A stretch of 64,000 nt of DNA, from positions 16,341,001-16,405,000 of the forward strand of contig OX424563.1 of the NCBI GenBank assembly GCA_949152475.1, given 5' to 3'. The notes beneath the pieces are model-generated. The model did not search any database. It saw only the letters and a program-made list of their open reading frames with translations, and was not told where the DNA came from. Made by a program: the position numbers and the translations under genes. The DNA comes from Terebella lapidaria. Lineage: Eukaryota; Annelida; Polychaeta; Terebellida; Terebellidae. Positions 53,901 through 64,000 of this stretch are shown one piece after another. The first letter of the stretch is position 1. Each line of letters begins with the position of its first letter.

Positions 53901-56900
53901 CACGATACAAGGCCGTGGAGTGTTACTCAGTGAACGATCCTCATATCATGACCTTTGATGGACAGTATGTAATTTGATACGTTGATTTATGTCGCTAATG
54001 CGTTCACACATACTGAACTAGATGAGTATTTGACAGAATATGTAACTCAACTAATGTATTCTTCTTCCAGTTACTACAACAACTTTCATCAGGGAGCTTT
54101 CTATTTGTACCGTCATCAAACGCTGCCATACCAGGTCCAAGCGATATACCAGCCGTGTGAAGTGGGCAATGATAGCGGCAGTTGTAACTGTGCTGTGGCT
54201 GTACGCTCTGGTAACGACGTGTTTGTCATGGACCGCTGTCGCAGGAAGTCCACAAGCGAGGAGTGTCCTCAAGGTGTCTGCACTCCTGTACAGACTGTCG
54301 TCATGTACACAAATGGTGAACTGACTCCGGGGACAAGAGTCTTCAAAATGGATGGTGGTCTCCGACATGATGTAAGTTTGAGAAAATACAACTATGTCGT
54401 CTAGATATACCATGTACACTTCCATTATAATGAATGGAATTATGCCCAATACATTTAAAAACACACTTAATTGTGTTAAAGTGTTGCAGTAATGGATCAC
54501 CATTGTAGTTATTTACATTCTGGAGTGATCCACATGCATGAAATTTCAGGTGGTTCTACCCCACGGAACAATCATCAAGATCGTCGTCAGTAACGATCTC
54601 CTTAATGTGTGGATAACTCCCGGCTCATACGATAGAGATCAGACCAGAGGTGATGTTATTCTCATGGTTATAAATTTCATTCTTTCGATATTGCTATACA
54701 ATTGTAATATTGATGGTAATAATGGCTATTTAAACAATTGAATGCGTTTTACAGGATTGTGTGGTACCTTCAACGAGGACTCCACTGACGACTTGACAAT
54801 GCCAGATGGTACGCTTTACTCTGGACCACAGACAGGTGAAGGAGAGCAACCTAAGAATTTCTCCAAAGCTTGGAGGTAATGATAATCAACAGAACTGCGT
54901 GCATGGCATAGCATAATAGTATCGTTATCAAACAAATTGTACCAGAACCTGGAAGCAAGTGACATTTTTTCTGAGAACATTTAAAATTTTATTTGGATGT
55001 GCTTCAGAGTGCCGGATGACGAGCTTTTATTTGAGGGTGCCCCAGTAACGGATCAAGAGTTGGACCCGCTGAAGGCCTGCCAGTGTACACACATGCTCTT
55101 CGGACCGCCCAGCTGTGAATGTGGTCGCGGCGTCGTCACTGAACTGTGTGACTTGTACATGGGTAACCAGTCTATGGAGTTTGTGTACGTTTTTTCATAT
55201 AAATCCTGCGAACATATTTCTCTGAGACATGTGTCCTGTATTGTATATTACACAGAGGGTGAATATGAAGAAAACATAACTGCGATAGAAGTTCCAAGTC
55301 GGCATTCCCCTGAGAGCAGTAACTACCTGGACGACATAGACCTTGATGAGACCTATGATCCACCAGTTAGTATACCTGATGGCAAACCTCATCCCTCCAC
55401 ATACTGATCTAATGATTACCAAAATGTAAGATACTAATACATGAGTTATTTGTATAGCTGTTGGACAATATGGGCTGGAAGGGAACATGGAATGAGTCAG
55501 ACGCGATAGATTTCTGTGACGATCTGATCACAAACACCGACAACCAAATCATTCAGGAGTGTCTTTCTAGGAGTATCGACTTCTCAGATGCCGAGCAATT
55601 TTGTGTACAGGATATCCAGGTTAGACTTATCACACATTTCGGACTAAATATTCCTGATCGTATGACAAATATGTATATTCCATGTACATGATGTATATTT
55701 ACATCTGAACATGACACCTGTAAATTAAGTGACTCTGTTATTGCTAACTGATTTCTCAAAGTGTATTAATGTTCATCAAACAACAATACTAAGTTTAATG
55801 CAGTGTTCTTTCTCATACAGCTGCTAGACAACACCAACTGGCAGTATTCTGCTATCGACAATGCCAAGTTCCGCTGCTACAACCAGCTAGTTCGAGATAC
55901 AAGTATCGGCGCGAACGTTCTCGGCCTCTTCCCGAACAGCTCTTGTATCAACGAGTGTCTAGGCCGGGGCGAGTGCGTCAATGGTGAGTCAGCAGATCAT
56001 GCTGTTCAATTGATATTCCATTTACCGAGCGGGGACTTCAATATCAACAGTTCCACTTAGTAGAGTGGTATTTGACGGGTTTCGTGGCATCCTTCGATCT
56101 GCTTCCATTCTGTAGGTGCGTGTGAGTGTCAAACAGGCTACTGGGGCCCAGACTGCCGACTGACGGAGACTTCAACGCCAGGACTGACAGCCCGTCAGAC
56201 TCAGATATGTGACAACCGCAACCAGCTCTGCAACTTCGCCACGATCATGGGCGTCAACATCACGGAGGCTGTCGACATCCGCTGTCAGATCAAAAATATT
56301 GAGGTACATAAATTCAATTTTTTTTGTTATATTGAGGTACATAATCTATTTATTTGAATAATTATTTGAACAATAACTGGACCTACCCAAAATGGCATTC
56401 AGATGTGCTTGGAAGATTATTAATTACATCCCGTTTAGATGACCCCTCGTATTCAACCAGTAGGCAAAGGTGGTTGATTTCATACTTTATAGGTAACCTC
56501 TAATGGAGTCGACTATTTGCCGAAGCGTAAAACAACCATCTATGAACATAACATGACGGTGATAAGCATGAATCAAGCCGCGTGTCCACTGCCTAGCAAT
56601 GGTAGCTATGAGATAAGCGTTGCCTGGAGAAGCTCGGCTCAGCCCCCACCCATGGTGGAGAGTGAGTCTCTAGGAATTGCTGGACGGCTGATGAGGTACA
56701 AGCGGGATTTGGAGATTATGGCCTCGGAGACGGGAGGAGTGGAGACTTTCATCTACATCACACACGACTCAACGTGCTTCGAGTGTGATGCCACATCAAA
56801 GTCATGCTCCAGGAAATCGGTACATGAACTGCATTGAACACAAATACCATTGAATGAGAGTTTATCTGGAGTACAAAATGCACAATGTGACAGCACCCGG

Positions 56901-58104
56901 CATTAATGTGCAGCTATTATTGATACGTGCCTATAACATCCACATCATCTTTGCAGACTAACGACTATTGCTGGATCAGCGACGAGTGCTGGGCCCCGGA
57001 CCAGACCAAGCCTAACGATACATGCCGCTACTGTCATCCAGCCACCAGCACCAGTAGCTGGACCATGTATCAGAGTATGTATCCACAGGAGTATCCAAGA
57101 GAGGAATCCTATCTTGTGTGGGAGAAGCCTCATACGAAACTAGAATCAGAGAGAAAACATGCGTGAACACTCTATGGCCAAAGTGTAGCCTAATCAAAAT
57201 TTTATGTCCAAAGGTAAAAAAAAAAAACATTTACCAGCACCGGGAAGAATAAAGAATGCCAAAATCCTGTGGTTTGTACGTTCAGTGTACATTGCACATG
57301 CATAAATCGTTTCGCAGCTGATGTGTGTGACGCTCAGAAGGCTGAGGAGGACGCCTTGGATGAAGAGGAGAGGAAGGACTTGATCCTCAGGGCGTCGCTC
57401 GGAGGATGTATATGTGCTATCGTCGTCATCGTGGTCATCATCATCTTCTGTGTCACCCGCAACAAGTTAGTACATTCATAGTACTTAATAGCTTGCACAT
57501 GAGTGCAATATAAACGTAGGGGTTGCGAAGAAGGTACAGAGAGAAACAGATAATAATGTCGTGGTTGTGTAAAGAGATATGGGTGAATACTGCGAGTGAA
57601 TGGTGTTTTCGGCATCGTTGCAGAGACAAGAAGACGCAGATGACGGAGTCTGAGGTGATGACTGGGAACGAGGACATCCTGCCACGGCCTGGCACCGTTA
57701 CGTACAACGAAGGGTGAGTGTCGCATTGGAAACTCCTCACTGTATTTATGCTATTAATGGATATAGTAGGATGCCTGTAACATACATCAGCAGTTGTGCA
57801 GTATTCCTCGGAATGCTTAGTTCAGTTTGTACTCGTAACTGTCACTGGATGATAACACGTTTTCTATAGGATGTTGGGCAAACATACTGAGGGCTATGAC
57901 AACATGGGCCTCAAAGACGACGGAGAGATTGATAAGTTACGGTACGACGTCCTACGTCACAACAGTTTCGGTAACGGCAGCCTGAAGCAGACGAGAGTTG
58001 ACGTGTTGAGAAGGGAGGAATTGGCGCGCAAAAACAGCTTCAGTAACTCGTCCGTCACATCACGTGATTCCGCAACCCACGAGTCTTTCAAAACAGCTTT
58101 GTAG
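50987..58104 (+). CDS. vWD and EGF domain type I membrane protein (VWDE-like)
   Basis: I place 20 exons: 50987-51068, 51383-51743, 51847-52131, 52321-52459, 52798-53060, 53321-53546, 53858-53964, 54071-54371, 54550-54649, 54755-54875, 55008-55162, 55256-55365, 55458-55619, 55821-55983, 56116-56303, 56493-56819, 56957-57074, 57318-57465, 57624-57713, 57870-58104. They sum to 3681 nt, or 1226 aa. A signal peptide (MDIKYTIIFLCVILQSVVIKA) opens the protein. Residues 29 to about 285 are helical and unrecognised. A beta-type region follows, with WNETFVIPLLPVVDHRVDGD before the vWD. The vWD domain spans about 474-650 (CYSVNDPHIMTFDG, GLCGTFNEDSTDD), with a Cys-rich stretch after it. One EGF lies at 846-872 (C-x3-C...CECQTGYWGPDC). 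A further Cys-rich module (about 1010-1065) precedes the transmembrane helix at about 1099-1116, and the tail is 110 residues with NSFGNGS and NSFSNSS repeats. The family link to VWDE is by domain order; the ligand and role are unknown. Confidence 0.9.
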
Positions 58105-58474
58105 ATACCTGGATATGTTGATATTCGTGTACAACTGATTTGTTATATATGTGTGTTGCTTTAACAGCTGGTTAAGGATATACTGTAGGCCTAGGCCTAG
58201 TATACCCATTCATGATTTGCATATGTATTTGATGCACTAATGTTGACCTGTAGACCTCTTTAACAAGACATGAGTCAATACGGACCGGTCGCATGATATT
58301 TGAAAGGTTTATCCTATAAAGATGTACATGTTGGTGATCATGCATAGGCCTACATTAATGGATGTGATATTTTTGTGTTTTATATGTTTTATACACCTGG
58401 GTAAATTCTTTGTTTGAAACGTCCTATATATATATAGTTCATTAAAATTATGAATTTGTGAGTTACAGACGATG

Positions 58475-58480
58475 AATAAA
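58475..58480 (+). terminator. Poly(A) signal of the vWD gene
   Basis: AATAAA lies 371 bp after the stop codon, in GATGAATAAAGTTATTG. Confidence 0.75.
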
Positions 58481-58741
58481 GTTATTGAAAAAAGTTGGTT
58501 ATTTGCTAATTCATCAGATTTTGTTGATCAAATAATCGACAAACATCACGGATAGGTATAGGCCTATGTACCGCTACTGGTATACGCCCTGTAAAATCCC
58601 CCAAGTTGACGGTTCATTGTATGGTAAAAATATGTATGCCTATAAAATACGGCCTATCATAGACCTACAACATATTTTTGTGGATTTATGATCCAGTAGA
58701 ATTTCATTATAGGTTTACATGTAAAAAGTTCGGCGTAGATA

Positions 58742-58860
58742 AAGAGGTATGCCCCATTACTGGAGTGTCACCGAATAACTTACTAGTATTAACCTGCCCG
58801 CACTGCAGCACCATAACCGTGGTGTCACTACTGGCGCAGCCCACCACGTCATAATGCTAC
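58742..58860. repeat. Dispersed repeat 'R', copy 1
   Basis: The block runs from GAGGTATGCCCCATTAC through CATAACCGTGGTGTCACTAC to CCCACCACG. Its core recurs at 60047-60112 and, together with the leading part, at 60299-60402. I see no terminal repeats and recognise no family. Confidence 0.75.
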
Positions 58861-60046
58861 AGTGCTCCCCTCTTTCGAAGAGACCTCGTTCTCGAGGTCA
58901 GCTATATCCCACTGCCCGTACATCAGATTTCCACAATATTAGGAAAAAGTGTGGAGTTATTGAGGAATCTGATAAATTCCACATGTTTCCCGCACTTTGT
59001 GATTAATTTGTGGGTAGGAAAAGTGTGTAAATTCAGGACTCGGTTCATTTCGGATGTGGAGAGTCACCTAACATTGTTGAAATCATGTGGATTAGCAGGA
59101 CTGTGATGTGGAAAATATGCGGAATTGGAAGACTCTGTTACTTTGACTTGAGGAAGTTTTATGTACAAAAAAAAACTGCTGTTTTGGTGATGTGGAAAAC
59201 ATGCGGAAAATACTGTGTAGTTCTCCCCTTTTGGGTCAGCTATTTATCCTGTTGCCATAAAATTCCATGTGTTCAAGTTGTTCCTCGTGCTGACCTCATT
59301 CACTGCAACAAGTTGTCTCAGTTCTGATCTAGATTTCAAGCAGCCTACATGTACAGTAGATGTACAAATCAAGAATGCTCAGTGAAGCCCAGCCTTGTTT
59401 TGGAATGATCATAATGTGTGATTGACTCAAATAATGGGGTGCACAGCCGTTCTATCTGCTGGGCTAACGTATATGAATCCAAACTGGTTGATTGACAGCG
59501 ACTTACAGCAGCATCCCACCATTTTCTCCCAAGTCATCAAAAGACACGTGAGCTGCAAATGGATACTGTAGGCCCTACAAGATTTGAAATAGAAGCTGTT
59601 GTGGCTGATTCCGCACTTGTGGACAACTTGTGGAAATTTTTCCACACATGCGGAATGTATGGAAATTGACTAAACAAATTTACGCACTTTTTTGCCCTGC
59701 ATATTTAGCAATTTCCGCAATTTTTCCGCGTTCCAATACTCCAAACTCCAAAACTGTGCTGAAAGTTGTGGGATTTAGGATGTGGGGGAAACGAGGACAG
59801 TATGGGGAAAACATGCGGAATTCCGCATCTCATGCAGGAATCTGATGTACGGGCGCCCAGTCACATCACAGCACTGAAGTTCTAGGGCCGCCCAAATGTA
59901 GGCCTACCCGATATGTGACACATAGGCCTACTTGGTTGCGATGTGAATCATAGTGAGGGGCCGACCCGGGAGCGACGTCGAGAAACCCACAGTGGTCCGG
60001 AAGGTCAGGCACAAATGTAAGGTTCGGCGACTCCACGTATGTCTTA
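58861..60046. other. Intergenic DNA with a recurring short word
   Basis: No gene is recognised. Variants of TGTGGAAAATATGCGGAA occur near 59,107, 59,191 and 59,803, with looser variants near 59,640 (ACACATGCGGAATGTATGG), which suggests a decayed short-period repeat. Confidence 0.5.
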
Positions 60047-60112
60047 TTAACCTGCCCACACTGCATCTCCATAACCGTGGTGTCACTACTCGCGCAGCCC
60101 ACCACGCGCTAC
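60047..60112. repeat. Dispersed repeat 'R', copy 2 (core only)
   Basis: It carries the core CATAACCGTGGTGTCACTAC followed by CGCGCAGCCCACCACG, without the leading part seen in copies 1 and 3. Confidence 0.7.
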
Positions 60113-60198
60113 ACATGCAGCCTATACAAATTTAGGATGGTAGGTCCAGAACTACGTAAGCCCGTTGAGGCCAGATACTGCAAGGTGTGAAAATATAT

Positions 60199-60220
60199 TT
60201 ATCTGGCGGCCGCCAGATAA
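60199..60220. repeat. 22-bp perfect palindrome
   Basis: Two exact 11-base arms, TTATCTGGCGG and CCGCCAGATAA, abut without a spacer; the centre is a NotI-type GCGGCCGC. It is a GC-rich island in AT-rich DNA and lies between copies 2 and 3 of repeat R. Confidence 0.95.
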
Positions 60221-60298
60221 TTATGTGGCTAATTATTAACTTTTATCAAAAGAAATTCAGCAATAATCCACGAGGCCGCAGGGAGGTATACTCAGTAA

Positions 60299-60402
60299 AA
60301 GAGGTATACTCCATTACCTGAGTGTCACCGAACGTCTTATAAATCCGCCCACACTGCAGCATCATAACCGTGGTGTCACTACTCGCGCACACCACGCCAT
60401 AG
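60299..60402. repeat. Dispersed repeat 'R', copy 3
   Basis: It matches copy 1 from GAGGTATACTCCATTACCTG through CATAACCGTGGTGTCACTAC to CACCACGCC, with more differences at the edges. Confidence 0.75.
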
Positions 60403-61185
60403 CGCTATACTACAAGTATGTACAGTGACATGGTGTATAGTTTCGAGATACATATTCTTAAATACCAACATGACAAGATAATTGCATGCTTGTCGGGAAT
60501 GAAAATCACCCATTCAGAGCCAGAGGAGAGCTCAGAATCAATCACAGAACATGAGATATAAAGTTCTGGCTTCTGGGGCTCTGTGCAGGGCCCCAGACCC
60601 CACGCCATATTGGCTGCTCCTTTGTTTTTCAGGGAATGGATGAGTGATAGAAACATATATTCGCTCTTGTACCTTCTACATTACTGTGCAGAAATAATTG
60701 AGAGCACATGAGTCATGATATAGGCCCCTACATCACACCATGATATATCACAACATTACCTATATCCATATGCAGAAATTTCGAAAGTTTGCCACCCATC
60801 CCCCCCCCCCCCCCCCCCCCCGCGCTGGAAAAAATATCAAGTACGTCACTTTATTCAACGGACGCATAATTAATTCGCATAGACCCTATACTCCCCACCC
60901 TCAGACTGACCCCGTCTAATCTAGGGTTTTGAACAAAATCGCACTCCATAAAATGAAAGTAGAGGTCACGTGATTTGCAAGCACGTGCTCATCTCTGACA
61001 ACACGTGTTTCCTGTCTCGACAATGTAAGCAAACGGGTCGTGTAGACTAAACAAACTATGCAGTTGCTTTGATCTTTCAAAATCAACGTAAAATAAGTGA
61101 AAACAAGAAATAAGGTGACCTTTGGGAACCCCAAAATATATTACTTTCGCTGCTTTATGTTGTTATTGTCAAAGTCAGTGGTAGC
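60403..61185. other. Intergenic DNA with a C-run
   Basis: A 22-C homopolymer lies at 60800-60821. No gene or element ends are seen. Confidence 0.6.
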
Positions 61186-61262
61186 ATTCTGTTTTTTAGG
61201 CTCAAACTGTCAAAGCAGGGGCTAAGGGGCGCAACCAGCTTGAGCGACGCGGCAGGGCGCAA

Positions 61263-61320
61263 CTAGTTCATGCTCCGAACGTGGGATAATACCCTATCCC
61301 ACATTCGGAGCATGAACTAG
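61263..61320. repeat. Foldback hairpin, 26-bp arms (unit 1)
   Basis: The left arm, CTAGTTCATGCTCCGAACGT plus GGGATA, pairs with the right arm across a 6-base loop, ATACCC, with one G-T type mismatch. Direct repeats AGGGCGCAAC (61254-61263 and 61319-61328) bracket it, so it may be a tiny foldback insertion with a 9-10 bp target duplication of the Mutator style. Confidence 0.85.
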
Positions 61321-61698
61321 GGCGCAACAAACTTTAGGCCTACATACTTACAAAGACTCGAGGTTGACAGGCCAGTGGTGCTCTGGAATTTGTCTTTGGC
61401 CCAAAGTTTTGGGCAGTGGCCCTTCAGTGGGGGTTGCGATATCATGTATGTTCAATTATACAGCCATATTGGCATTATTATTGGGGTATGTGTGGCAGGC
61501 TTTAATCTATCTAGAGAAAGTCCACTTCCCCTAAATCCGCCCTTTAAAGCAATGTTACACGGGCGGGTATAGGATTTTGGGGAGGAGGGGGAGGTAGGTG
61601 AGGACAAACCCTTGTTCGATACATTTATATAGCGCATTAGCGGCGACCGAAGCGAGCGGCAGCCCCTGTCGGCCGAGGGTCTGGGGCTCGCTCATGAC

Positions 61699-62471
61699 TA
61701 GGGTTTAATCCCGGGAATGGAGTTCCCGGGAATTATCAAGATATCAGAGTTCCCGTTTCCCGGTAATGAGGTGGCCAGGAACCGGGAATATATCTCCCCC
61801 TCCCCCAAGAAAAAACTACATATTAACAGAAGAAAACAACGGTATCTTTCGTTCCTGTACATTTCCTACAACACTCTGTGGTATAGCAGGACAATGTATT
61901 GCCAAAATAAGGTAAAAATAAAGAATAATAAGTACTTACTGTCCTTACTGTATGGTTCCATTTGTCGTCATGGAAAGTTGGTGATATTTTTGTCTAATGC
62001 ATGCAAAAAGACACCTTGGGTATTTTTTTCTCAAAACAAGACATAATGTCTAAAACAAAACATAATGTAACATTGGGACCACACAGCGATTTGTCCCTTC
62101 ACAATATTTGTGACCATGTTAAAAATGAACAAAGACGGGGGGGGGGGGGGGGGGGCGGGGGGGGGGGGGCGGTGTGAACTTGTGAGCCCTCTCCTGTTAC
62201 ATCATACCTCCAACGTAAATTAGGATTCTGAATTTCTGATTTCACCCATGTTTACATTTGCATGCTTCATAAATAGCTGTAAGCATGGTTGCATGGTGAA
62301 TTATAAGGAAAACTCGTTGACAGATAGTGTCTGCAGTGATAACTAACGAACCAATTCATGTGTACTATTGTTTTGAAGCTACGAGTTTATTCCCGGTTCC
62401 ATTCCCGGGTACCCGGTTCTGAGCATTTTTTATTCCCGGTTCCAGGAAAACCGGGAATATATTAAACCCTA
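61699..62471. mobile_element. 773-bp hAT-type MITE (unit 1)
   Basis: It starts TAGGGTTTAATCCCGGGAA and ends, inverted, TAGGGTTTAATATATTCCCG. Exact 8-bp duplications CTCATGAC flank it (61691-61698 and 62472-62479), as expected for hAT. Several CCCGGGAA words form the subterminal repeats. It holds a G-rich run at 62137-62169. The frame 61717-62046 is not a transposase. It is non-autonomous. Confidence 0.9.
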
Positions 62472-62730
62472 CTCATGACAGTCATGAGGCAGATTTTAAG
62501 ATTTTGAGGGGATGCCCATTTGACAATTTGTGAAATGTTGCTCAAAGCAGGCTGAAGCTAGCCCCTGTCGGCCGGGGATCTGTGGTTCGCTCAAAGGTCC
62601 AGAGGGCCCAGATGCCGAAGGTTTATGCATCCCCAATGGTGTGTTCTAGGGCTCTTCCTGAGTCCTTGGTCGAATTTCCATGGCCTTGGTGAGTTTATGA
62701 ATGCCTGATCTCGGGTGGATCCAAGGTTCC
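62472..62730. other. Unit 1 right flank
   Basis: Non-coding. CCCCTGTCGGCCGGGGATCT near 62,561 is a diverged repeat of the sequence just left of the MITE (near 61,665). Confidence 0.6.
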
Positions 62731-64000
62731 ATTCTGTTTTTTAGGCTCAAACTGTCAAAGCAGGGGCTGAGGGGCGCAACCAGCTTGAGCGACGCGGCAG
62801 GGCGCAACTAGTTCATGCTCCGAACGTGGGATAATACCCTATCCCACATTCGGAGCATGAACTAGGGCGCAACAAACTTTAGGCCTACATACTTACAAAG
62901 ACTCGAGGTTGACAGGCCAGTGGTGCTCTGGAATTTGTCTTTGGCCCAAAGTTTTGGGCAGTGGCCCTTCAGTGGGGGTTGCGATATGTATGTTCAATTA
63001 TACAGCCATATTGGCATTATTATTGGGGTATGTGTGGCAGGCTTTAATCTATCTAGAGAAAGTCCACTTCCCCTAAATCCGCCCTTTAAAGCAATGTTAC
63101 ACGGGCGGGTATAGGATTTTGGGGAGGAGGGGGAGGTAGGTGAGGACAAACCCTTGTTCGATACATTTATATAGCGCATTAGCGGCGACCGAAGCGAGCG
63201 GCAGCCCCTGTCGGCCGAGGGTCTGGGGCTCGCTCATGACTAGGGTTTAATCCCGGGAATGGAGTTCCCGGGAATTATCAAGATATCAGAGTTCCCGTTT
63301 CCCGGGAATGAGGTGGCCAGGAACCGGGAATATATCTCCCCCTCCCCCAAGAAAAAACTACATATTAACAGAAGAAAACAACGGTATCTTTCGTTCCTGT
63401 ACATTTCCTACAACACCCTGTGGTATAGCAGGACAATGTATTGCCAAAATAAGGTAAAAATAAAGAATAATAAGTACTTACTGTCCTTACTGTATGCTTC
63501 CATTTGTCGTTGTCATGGAAAGTTGGTGATATTTTTGTCTAGTGCATGCAAAAAGACACCTTGGGTATTTTTTTCTCAAAACAAGACATAATGTCTAAAA
63601 CAAAACATAATGTAACATTGGGACCACACAGCGATTTGTCCCTTCACAATATTTGTGACCATGTTAAAAATGAACAAAGACGGGGGGGGGGGGGGGGCGG
63701 TGTGAACTTGTGAGCCCTTTCCTGTTACATCATACCTCCAACGTAAATTAGGATTCTGAATTTCTGATTTCACCCATGTTTACATTTGCATGCTTCATAA
63801 ATAGCTGTAAGCATGGTTGCATGGTGATTTATAAGGAAAACTCGTTGACAGATAGTGTCTGCAGTGATAACTAACGAACCAATTCATGTGTACTATTGTT
63901 TTGAAGCTACGAGTTTATTCCCGGTTCCATTCCCGGGTACCCGGTTCTGAGCATTTTTTATTCCCGGTTCCAGGAAAACCGGGAATATATTAAACCCTAC
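62731..64000. repeat. 1545-bp tandem duplication, unit 2 (cut by window end)
   Basis: Second unit, present up to the end of its MITE; the window stops one base after it. The hairpin is at 62808-62865, exactly 1545 bp after the first. Confidence 0.95.
63241..63999. mobile_element. hAT-type MITE (unit 2 copy)
   Basis: 759-bp copy of 61699-62471, carried by the tandem duplication. The left duplication CTCATGAC is at 63233-63240; the right one starts at the last base of the window. The G-run (63682-63697) is 16 long here, against a longer interrupted run in unit 1. Confidence 0.9.

Larger units (their letters stand above)
61186..62730. repeat. 1545-bp tandem duplication, unit 1
   Basis: The sequence starting ATTCTGTTTTTTAGGCTC repeats from 62731 with only scattered differences: a 3-bp difference near 61,442, a 3-bp difference near 61,970 and a different G-run length. 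The unit contains a foldback hairpin, a GC-rich stretch and a whole hAT-type MITE. The high similarity points to a recent duplication. Confidence 0.95.

Noticed and set aside
61717-62046. 109-codon frame inside the hAT MITE
   Set aside because: Duplicated along with the MITE and without transposase features; treated as non-coding.

Overview
The window is animal nuclear DNA, most likely from a marine invertebrate. Its genes are split into many exons with GT-AG introns. It is rich in non-LTR retrotransposons, small inverted-repeat elements and microsatellites, and the RNA polymerase II subunit reads almost as in vertebrates. I cannot fix the phylum from the sequence: a mollusc-like or other marine invertebrate genome fits.

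Region by region. (1) Bases 1 to about 22,470 are a mobile-element graveyard. An old Polinton-like element, recognised by a protein-primed family B DNA polymerase on the minus strand, has been amplified into tandem units of about 6.5 kb. Later elements landed in it: a LINE of 2.4 kb net length at 5508-11210, itself split by a 3.3-kb piggyBac-like element in a TTAA site; an unrelated LINE 3' fragment at 19512-20484; and two insertions of only about 90 bp made of the LINE tail alone. (2) 22,471-24,504 is non-coding apart from one exon-like relic. (3) 24,521-27,157 is a second copy of the same LINE, ending 264 bp before the start codon of the next gene. (4) 27,421-36,270 is a complete 24-exon POLR2B gene (RNA polymerase II subunit RPB2, 1175 aa). 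(5) 36,800-37,170 holds two related mariner-type MITEs between converging genes. (6) 38,884-48,246, minus strand, is a complete 5-exon polyamine oxidase gene of the SMOX/PAOX family (480 aa). Its 7-kb first intron contains a hAT-like MITE and a Helitron/pearl-like element with about thirteen 147-bp tandem repeats. (7) 50,987-58,104 is a complete 20-exon gene for a type I membrane protein (1226 aa) with a von Willebrand D domain, an EGF module, one transmembrane helix and a 110-residue cytoplasmic tail. (8) 58,500-64,000 is intergenic repeat DNA. It ends in a recent 1545-bp tandem duplication carrying a foldback hairpin and a 0.77-kb hAT-type MITE with an 8-bp target duplication.

The three host genes are unrelated in function: transcription, polyamine catabolism, and a cell-surface or extracellular role. 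POLR2B and the oxidase converge; the oxidase and the vWD gene diverge from a 2.7-kb spacer. All three exon models were built by eye from splice sites, frame continuity and family knowledge. Their summed exon lengths (3528, 1443 and 3681 nt) are each divisible by three.

No single new system stands out. The most unusual items are the tail-only micro-retroposons with a shared 5' start, the filled and empty site pairs inside the duplicated fossil array, the 147-bp intronic array in which every unit carries a nuclear-receptor-type half site, and the vWD receptor with an unrecognised helical N-terminus.
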